Shown: one piece after another, positions 8,572-13,071 of the stretch
Layout of the letters: the number at the start of each line of letters is the position of its first letter
Position numbering within the stretch: position 1 is the stretch's first letter
Assembly: GCA_946886275.1 (NCBI GenBank)
Contig: CAMPIH010000054.1
Location: 1-13,071, forward strand
DNA from: an uncultured Sphingosinicella sp.
GTDB lineage: Bacteria; Pseudomonadota; Alphaproteobacteria; Sphingomonadales; Sphingomonadaceae
DNA length: 13,071 nt
Direction: 5' to 3'
The notes under the pieces: model-generated
The model's database searches: none
Told to the model about the DNA's origin: nothing
What the model saw: only the letters and a program-made list of their open reading frames with translations
Made by a program: the position numbers and the translations under genes

Positions 8572-9792
8572 TCAGGCCGGCGAGAGGAGCCCGTGCTTCT
8601 TCTTGCCGGCCGACACCCGAACGTCGCAGCTGACCGCAATCGGAACGTCCTCGTTCATCGCCTCGCCGTCGATCCGGGCGCCGCCCTGCGCAATCAGCCG
8701 CCGCGCCTCGTTCTTGGAAGCGACGAGGCCAAGGCCGACCAGCGCGTCGACCAGGGTCGTGCTGCCGGCGACCTTGAGCGTCGGCAGCGCCTCTCCGGTC
8801 GAGCCCTGCTCGAAGGTCCGGCGCGCCGTCTCGGCCGCCTCGATCGCCGCTTCGTCGCCATGCGCCATCGCCGTCGCGGCGTCGGCCAGGATCTTCTTGG
8901 CGTCGTTGATCTCGGCGCCCCGGAGGCCCTCGAGCCGCCCGATCTCGTCGATCGGAAGATCGGTGAACCGGCGCAGGAACCGGCCGACATCCTCGTCCTG
9001 GCTGTTCCGCCAGAACTGCCAGTAATCATAAGGGGATAGCAGGTCGGCATTGAGCCAGACCGCGCCTTCCGCGGTCTTGCCCATCTTGCGGCCGTCGGAA
9101 GTCGTCATCAGCGGCGTCGTCAGGCCGTAGAGATGTTCGCCCTCGACCCGGCGAGTCAGCTCGACGCCGTTGACGATATTGCCCCATTGATCCGATCCGC
9201 CCATCTGAAGCCGGCAGCCGTGGCGGCGCCAGAGCTCCAGGAAATCATAGCCCTGCATGATCATGTAGTTGAACTCGAGGAACGTCATCGGCTGCTCGCG
9301 CTCGAGCCGTATCCGGACGCTGTCGAAGCTCAGCATCCGGTTGATCGTGAAATGCGGCCCGATGTCGCGGAGGAAGGGCAGATAGTCGAGCTGCCCCAGC
9401 CAATCGTCATTGTTGACCATGATCGCGCCGGTCGGACCGTCGTCGAAGCTCAGGAAGCGCTCGAAGATCGTCCGGATCGAGGCGATGTTGAAATCGATCG
9501 TGGCGTCGTCGAGAAGCTTTCGGCTCTCGTCGCGGCCGGTCGGGTCGCCGATCTTCGTCGTTCCGCCGCCCATCACGACGATCGGCTTGTGCCCCGCCTG
9601 CTGGAGCCGGCGAAGGAGCATGATCTGGACGAGGCTGCCGACATGGAGCGACGGCGCCGTCGCATCGAAGCCGATATAGCCGGGCACGATCTCCTTGATC
9701 GCCAGCTCATCGAGCCCTTCGGCATCGGTCAGCTGGTGAATGTAGCCACGCTCGTCGAGCAGTCGAAGGAGATCGGATTTGAACTGGGTCAT
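8572..9792 (-). CDS. tyrS: Tyrosyl-tRNA synthetase
   Basis: Charges tRNA-Tyr with tyrosine in the cytoplasm. The 406-residue protein is a class I synthetase of bacterial TyrS type: the HIGH signature appears as HVGS (50-53), followed by [23 protein letters not shown] and [11 protein letters not shown] for tyrosine and ATP binding, and KMGKT (236-240) as the KMSKS loop. An S4 RNA-binding domain ends the chain (about 345-406, [25 protein letters not shown]). All motifs are present. ATG at 9792 gives the natural N-terminus ([19 protein letters not shown]); no clear Shine-Dalgarno sequence precedes it, but a 13-base palindrome does. It is divergent from the sulfatase gene and convergent with recG. 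Confidence 0.97.
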   Translation of the reverse strand: MTQFKSDLLRLLDERGYIHQLTDAEGLDELAIKEIVPGYIGFDATAPSLHVGSLVQIMLLRRLQQAGHKPIVVMGGGTTKIGDPTGRDESRKLLDDATIDFNIASIRTIFERFLSFDDGPTGAIMVNNDDWLGQLDYLPFLRDIGPHFTINRMLSFDSVRIRLEREQPMTFLEFNYMIMQGYDFLELWRRHGCRLQMGGSDQWGNIVNGVELTRRVEGEHLYGLTTPLMTTSDGRKMGKTAEGAVWLNADLLSPYDYWQFWRNSQDEDVGRFLRRFTDLPIDEIGRLEGLRGAEINDAKKILADAATAMAHGDEAAIEAAETARRTFEQGSTGEALPTLKVAGSTTLVDALVGLGLVASKNEARRLIAQGGARIDGEAMNEDVPIAVSCDVRVSAGKKKHGLLSPA

Positions 9793-9804
9793 CGCCGCGC
9801 GGCT

Positions 9805-9817
9805 AGCACAATGTGCT
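9805..9817. repeat. Palindrome AGCACAATGTGCT in the tyrS leader
   Basis: A perfect dyad with 6-base arms around one central base, 12 bases upstream of the tyrS ATG and 59 bases upstream of the sulfatase ATG. The one-base centre is unsuitable for an RNA hairpin, so if functional it is more likely a dimeric regulator site. It is also where tyrS would need a ribosome binding site. Confidence 0.4.
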
Positions 9818-9876
9818 TGGCCGGGTCACGCCCGTTGCGGTTGCAATCGCGGCACCGATATTCTCTAGATCGCAGC

Positions 9877-11349
9877 ATGAGCGGGCTCGGAAGGATCGGC
9901 TGCTGGCTTGGCCTCTTGTCGATGCTGGCGCTGTCCGCCTGCGCCGCGCTTTCCGGAAGCGCGGCGTCCGCCGATCGGCCCAATATATTGTTCGTCCTGG
10001 TGGATGATCTCGGATTTGCCGACTTCTCGGTGAGCGGCAACCGCCGTGTCGCCACGCCCCATATCGACGGCCTCGCCGCCGACGGGTTGCTGATGACCCA
10101 ATTCTATGTCGGTTCGCCCATCTGTTCGCCGTCGCGTGCCGCCTTCCTGACCGGGCGATTCCCGGTCAGGGATGGCTTCGTCAGCTTCATCAGCAGCCGC
10201 GAGCACAATGTCGAGATGGCGCAGGCCGATTGGCTGAATCCCGCTTTGCCGACGATTGCGCGGGCCTTGCGTGGAAGCGGCTATGCGACCGGCCATTTCG
10301 GCAAGTGGCATCTCGGCGGCGGCCGCGACATCGGCGATGCGCCCTTGCCGACCGAATATGGGTTCGACGAGAGCTATACCCAGTTCGAAGGGCTGGGCCC
10401 GCGGGTCTTGATGACGGAAGACCATTATGGACTCGCGACGCAGAGCGCGCGGCTCGGCCATGGACCGATCAATCGGCTCCCGAAGGCGCAGACGACCGGC
10501 CGTTACATCGACAAGATGATCGATTTCGCCGCGCGTCATCGCGACCGGCCCTGGTATGCGCAGCTTTGGCTCGACGATGTCCATGACCCATGGGAGCCCA
10601 CCGAAGAGCAGCTTGCTGCCGTTCGCGGGCTCGGACGCAATGCCGACGAGGAAAGATATTTCGCGGTTCTGGTGGCCATGGATCGGGAGATCGGGCGTCT
10701 GATTGCCGAGCTCGAACGGCTCGGTGAGCTAGATAATACCCTGATCGTCCTCACCGGCGACAATGGGCCCACCGGTGCGGAAGCTTATTATCGGGGTGGC
10801 AGCCCGCCCGGCGATTCCGGGCCTTATCGCGGCCGCAAGGCGAGCCTCTACGAAGGCGGCATCCGCCAGCCGCTCATCATTCGCTGGCCAGGTCGGGTGC
10901 CAGCCGGTGCGCACGATCCGACCAGCGTCGCAAGCGGCGTCGATTTCTTCCCGACGTTCCTGCGGATCGCCGGCGTAGAGCGCCCGCCGGGACTCGATGG
11001 GGAAAGTCTCCTGCCAGCCTGGCTGGGGAGGCCGATCACCCGGCGGCGCGACCTGATGTTCGCTTATGGCGGCTACGGGCGTCCAGGCACGTTCCCGCTG
11101 CCGGCTCGGCCATCGGACCGAAGTCCGCCTTACGCCATCCGCTCGGGCCAATGGAAATTACTGGCCCAGGCCGACGGCAGCGGCGCCGAGCTTTACGACA
11201 TCAGCTCGGATCCTTCGGAATCCCGCAATCTTGCAGCGACCAGCCCCGAGATTGCCGGGCGGCTGAGTCGACGACTGGTCGCCTGGCGCCGGACCCTGCC
11301 GCCGACCGACTGGCGAACAAGAGCGGGGGCTGGGCCGTTTCCGCGCTGA
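9877..11349 (+). CDS. Lipoprotein sulfatase of the formylglycine-dependent type
   Basis: A 490-residue arylsulfatase-superfamily (S1) enzyme that should cleave sulfate esters, probably from a carbohydrate; the substrate cannot be told. The N-terminus is a lipoprotein signal with lipobox LSAC (C22 as lipidation site), so it is predicted to be anchored in the envelope. The fold begins at RPNILFVLVDDLGFAD (metal-binding D43, D44). The active-site motif CSPSR starts at C83, the cysteine converted to formylglycine, followed by the LTGR element. Further landmarks are GHFGKWHLGG (K143, H145), LTGDNG (D295, N296, metal site) and GRKASLYEGG (K321). All main catalytic positions are present, so activity is likely if a formylglycine-generating enzyme exists elsewhere in the genome; none is in this window. 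ATG at 9877 is chosen for the signal peptide; the frame is open further upstream only because it lies opposite tyrS. The ribosome binding site is weak. Confidence 0.92.
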   Translation: MSGLGRIGCWLGLLSMLALSACAALSGSAASADRPNILFVLVDDLGFADFSVSGNRRVATPHIDGLAADGLLMTQFYVGSPICSPSRAAFLTGRFPVRDGFVSFISSREHNVEMAQADWLNPALPTIARALRGSGYATGHFGKWHLGGGRDIGDAPLPTEYGFDESYTQFEGLGPRVLMTEDHYGLATQSARLGHGPINRLPKAQTTGRYIDKMIDFAARHRDRPWYAQLWLDDVHDPWEPTEEQLAAVRGLGRNADEERYFAVLVAMDREIGRLIAELERLGELDNTLIVLTGDNGPTGAEAYYRGGSPPGDSGPYRGRKASLYEGGIRQPLIIRWPGRVPAGAHDPTSVASGVDFFPTFLRIAGVERPPGLDGESLLPAWLGRPITRRRDLMFAYGGYGRPGTFPLPARPSDRSPPYAIRSGQWKLLAQADGSGAELYDISSDPSESRNLAATSPEIAGRLSRRLVAWRRTLPPTDWRTRAGAGPFPR

Positions 11350-11374
11350 CGAGGTCGATAGGGCAGGGGCCATT

Positions 11375-11390
11375 GCGCCGCTCAAGGCGC
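11375..11390 (+). repeat. Short GC-rich hairpin after the sulfatase gene
   Basis: GCGCC at 11375-11379 pairs with GGCGC at 11386-11390 around a 6-base loop, in the 58-base gap before the next gene. No T-run follows, so a terminator role is weakly supported. Confidence 0.25.
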
Positions 11391-11407
11391 GGCGACTAGT
11401 GAAGCCG

Positions 11408-11953
11408 ATGCAGCTCACCCGTCATCCCGCCTCGCCGAGATCTCCGGTCGATTCGATCGGGGTCGTTGCGAATCGCCTTCGTGGGGGCGGGCTTTCGCTG
11501 GTGTTCGCCGTCACCGGCGACATCAGCAGGCTCCGCCTTCCCATTTCCGGCGGGGGTGAACGAAGGGACGGGCTCTGGCGCCACAGCTGTTTCGAGGCCT
11601 TCGTCAGGTTGCCCAAGCGGAACGACTATCTCGAGCTCAACCTCTCGCCGTCGGGCGATTGGGCTGCCTATCGCTTCGACGGCTATCGGAACGGCATGGC
11701 TTCGGTCGAGTTTTCGCCGCCGAGCATCAGGTGCGAAACCGCGGGCGACCAGCTCGGCGTCGTTGCCGGGATGGACTTCGCCGACCTGGAGCCGTTCAAT
11801 TCCGACGAGACCTGGCAGGCAGGGCTTTCCGCGGTGATCGAGGCAGACGATGGCAGCTTGTCCTACTGGGCCCTCGTCCACCCGCCAGGAGCCGCCGATT
11901 TTCATCATCCGGATTGCTTTGTTCTCGAACTGCCGCCAGCAGGCGAGCCATGA
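11408..11953 (+). CDS. DOMON-like domain protein
   Basis: A 181-residue beta-rich protein with the DOMON-like ligand-binding fold seen in sphingomonads: a strand pattern LSLVFAVTGDISRLRLP (29-45), then GLWRHSCFEAFVRL (55-68) and YLELNLSPSGDWAAYRFDGYR (74-94), the most conserved part. DOMON domains usually bind sugars or haem; from memory a subgroup is linked to MurB-type peptidoglycan proteins, which would fit the neighbour. There is no signal peptide or membrane helix, so it should be cytoplasmic, unusual for a fold best known from secreted or membrane proteins. ATG at 11408 is preferred because the domain starts directly after it; a GTG at 11399 would add three residues. Its stop overlaps the next gene's start by ATGA, pointing to coupled translation. 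Domain call is good; the ligand is unknown. Confidence 0.83.
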   Translation: MQLTRHPASPRSPVDSIGVVANRLRGGGLSLVFAVTGDISRLRLPISGGGERRDGLWRHSCFEAFVRLPKRNDYLELNLSPSGDWAAYRFDGYRNGMASVEFSPPSIRCETAGDQLGVVAGMDFADLEPFNSDETWQAGLSAVIEADDGSLSYWALVHPPGAADFHHPDCFVLELPPAGEP

Positions 11954-13071
11954 AATTCGGTATCGATCGCCTCGTCTCCGAGCCGGAGCTGCGCAAGCCG
12001 CTCCAGGGGCAGAGAGTCGCCTTGCTCGCCCACCCCGCTTCGGTGACGGAGGACCTGACCCATTCGCTCGACGCCCTCGCCGCGTGCGGCGATCTCCGGC
12101 TCAGCGCCGCCTTCGGCCCCCAGCATGGCCTGCGCGGCGACAAGCAGGACAATATGGTGGAGAGCGAGGATTTCACCGATCCGAGGCACGGAATCCCCGT
12201 CTTCAGCCTCTATGGCGAGGTTCGCCGCCCGACCGGACAGGCGATGGGGACGTTCGACACCATCCTCATCGACCTTCAGGATCTCGGCTGCCGGATCTAC
12301 ACCTTCATCACCACCTTGCTCTACGTGCTCGAGGCCGCGGCCAATCACGGCAAGTCGGTCTGGGTGCTCGATCGGCCCAACCCCGCGGGAAGGCCGATCG
12401 AGGGCCTCACGCTCCGCCCCGGCTGGGAAAGTTTCGTCGGCGCCGGCCCACTGCCGATGCGGCATGGCCTGACCCTGGGCGAGCTCGGTCTCTGGTTCGT
12501 CGAGAGGATGAAGCTCGACGTCGATTATCGGGTGATCGAGATGGAAGACTATCGGCCCGGCTCGGCGCCTGGCTTCGGCTGGCCGCTGGACGAGCGCATC
12601 TGGATCAATCCCAGCCCGAACGCCGCCAATCTCAACATGGCCCGAGCCTATGCCGGCACCGTCATGCTGGAAGGAACGACCCTGTCGGAGGGGCGGGGGA
12701 CGACCCGGCCGCTCGAGCTGTTCGGGGCCCCCGACATCGAGGCGCGAGCGGTGATCGCCGAGATGCGCAAGCTTGCACCGCAATGGCTGGAAGGCTGCGC
12801 CCTTCGCGACTGCTGGTTCGAGCCAACCTTCCACAAGCATAGCGGAAAGCCCTGCAACGGCGTCCACATCCATGCCGAGGGGCGCCATTATGATCATGAC
12901 GCCTTCCGTCCGTGGCGGCTCCAGGCGCTGGCCTTCAAGGCGATCCGCAATCTCTATCCGCAATATAAGCTGTGGCGCGACTTCCCTTACGAATATGAGT
13001 TCGACAAATTGGCGATCGACGTGATCAACGGCGGCCCCGCCTTGCGCGAATGGGTCGACGATCCGGCCGCC
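11950..13071 (+). CDS. DUF1343/NamZ-type exo-beta-N-acetylmuramidase family protein, 3' end missing
   Basis: An open frame of 374 codons from ATG at 11950 to the right edge with no stop. It belongs to the DUF1343 family (PF07075), whose characterised members (NamZ, formerly YbbC) release N-acetylmuramic acid from non-reducing ends of cell-wall fragments. Landmarks: GQRVALLAHPASV (20-32), AAFGPQHGLRGDKQ (53-66), DLQDLGCRIYTF (108-119), DRPNPAGRPIEG, RHGLTLGEL, NPSPNAANLN, and LEGTTLSEGRGTTRP (240-254). Family members are about 390-410 residues, so only a short tail is probably lost. No signal peptide is visible, unlike the secreted Bacillus protein, suggesting cytoplasmic action on imported fragments. 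The GPQHG motif has Gln (58) where many relatives have Glu (GPEHG). It overlaps the DOMON-like gene by ATGA. Family call is firm; the exact substrate is inferred. Confidence 0.9.
   Translation, partial: MKFGIDRLVSEPELRKPLQGQRVALLAHPASVTEDLTHSLDALAACGDLRLSAAFGPQHGLRGDKQDNMVESEDFTDPRHGIPVFSLYGEVRRPTGQAMGTFDTILIDLQDLGCRIYTFITTLLYVLEAAANHGKSVWVLDRPNPAGRPIEGLTLRPGWESFVGAGPLPMRHGLTLGELGLWFVERMKLDVDYRVIEMEDYRPGSAPGFGWPLDERIWINPSPNAANLNMARAYAGTVMLEGTTLSEGRGTTRPLELFGAPDIEARAVIAEMRKLAPQWLEGCALRDCWFEPTFHKHSGKPCNGVHIHAEGRHYDHDAFRPWRLQALAFKAIRNLYPQYKLWRDFPYEYEFDKLAIDVINGGPALREWVDDPAA

Noticed and set aside
9133..9876. Plus-strand extension of the sulfatase frame by about 250 codons.
   Set aside because: This part lies opposite tyrS and has no domain character; a proper lipoprotein signal peptide starts at the ATG at 9877.
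11905..12963. Minus-strand open frame of about 350 codons opposite the DUF1343 gene.
   Set aside because: The plus-strand frame holds conserved family motifs throughout; the antisense one does not.

Overview
The window looks like chromosomal DNA of a high-GC alphaproteobacterium, most likely of the order Sphingomonadales. The clues are the SdhE-Mfd pair divergent from RecG, a TyrRS close to sphingomonad forms, a DOMON-like/DUF1343 pair and many short housekeeping operons. This placement is inferred from protein character and gene order; no search was run. No rRNA, tRNA, insertion sequence, phage gene or CRISPR array is visible. Coding density is high and no stretch of 300 bases lacks a gene.

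Left part (1-5362). The 3' half of an EAL-domain protein (cyclic-di-GMP phosphodiesterase type) reads in from the left edge and converges on a secreted double retropepsin-like aspartic protease on the minus strand. Upstream of the protease, on the same strand, lie mfd (transcription-repair coupling factor) and sdhE (flavinylation factor of succinate dehydrogenase). sdhE and mfd are separated by one base.

Middle (5363-8563). A 179-base divergent region separates sdhE from a plus-strand run: an ECF sigma factor, a small two-helix membrane protein that overlaps it by ATGA (resembling DUF6768), and recG 56 bases further on. Elsewhere in sphingomonads, as I recall, recG and sdhE often sit back to back, so the sigma/membrane-protein pair looks like an insertion into a conserved repair/respiration locus. 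It is the best candidate here for an under-described regulatory module.

Right part (8572-13071). tyrS converges on recG with 8 bases between the stops. Divergent from tyrS is a lipoprotein sulfatase with a formylglycine-type CSPSR site. Then come a cytoplasmic DOMON-like protein and, overlapping it by ATGA, a DUF1343/NamZ-type protein (exo-N-acetylmuramidase family) that runs off the right edge. The last two probably work together on cell-wall sugar or muropeptide metabolism; this is inference from coupling and family.

The most interesting points are the ECF sigma-DUF6768 module upstream of recG, the translationally coupled cytosolic DOMON/NamZ pair with a GPQHG variant of the usual GPEHG motif, and the covalently doubled retropepsin. 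Several small inverted or direct repeats at gene borders are listed as weaker leads.
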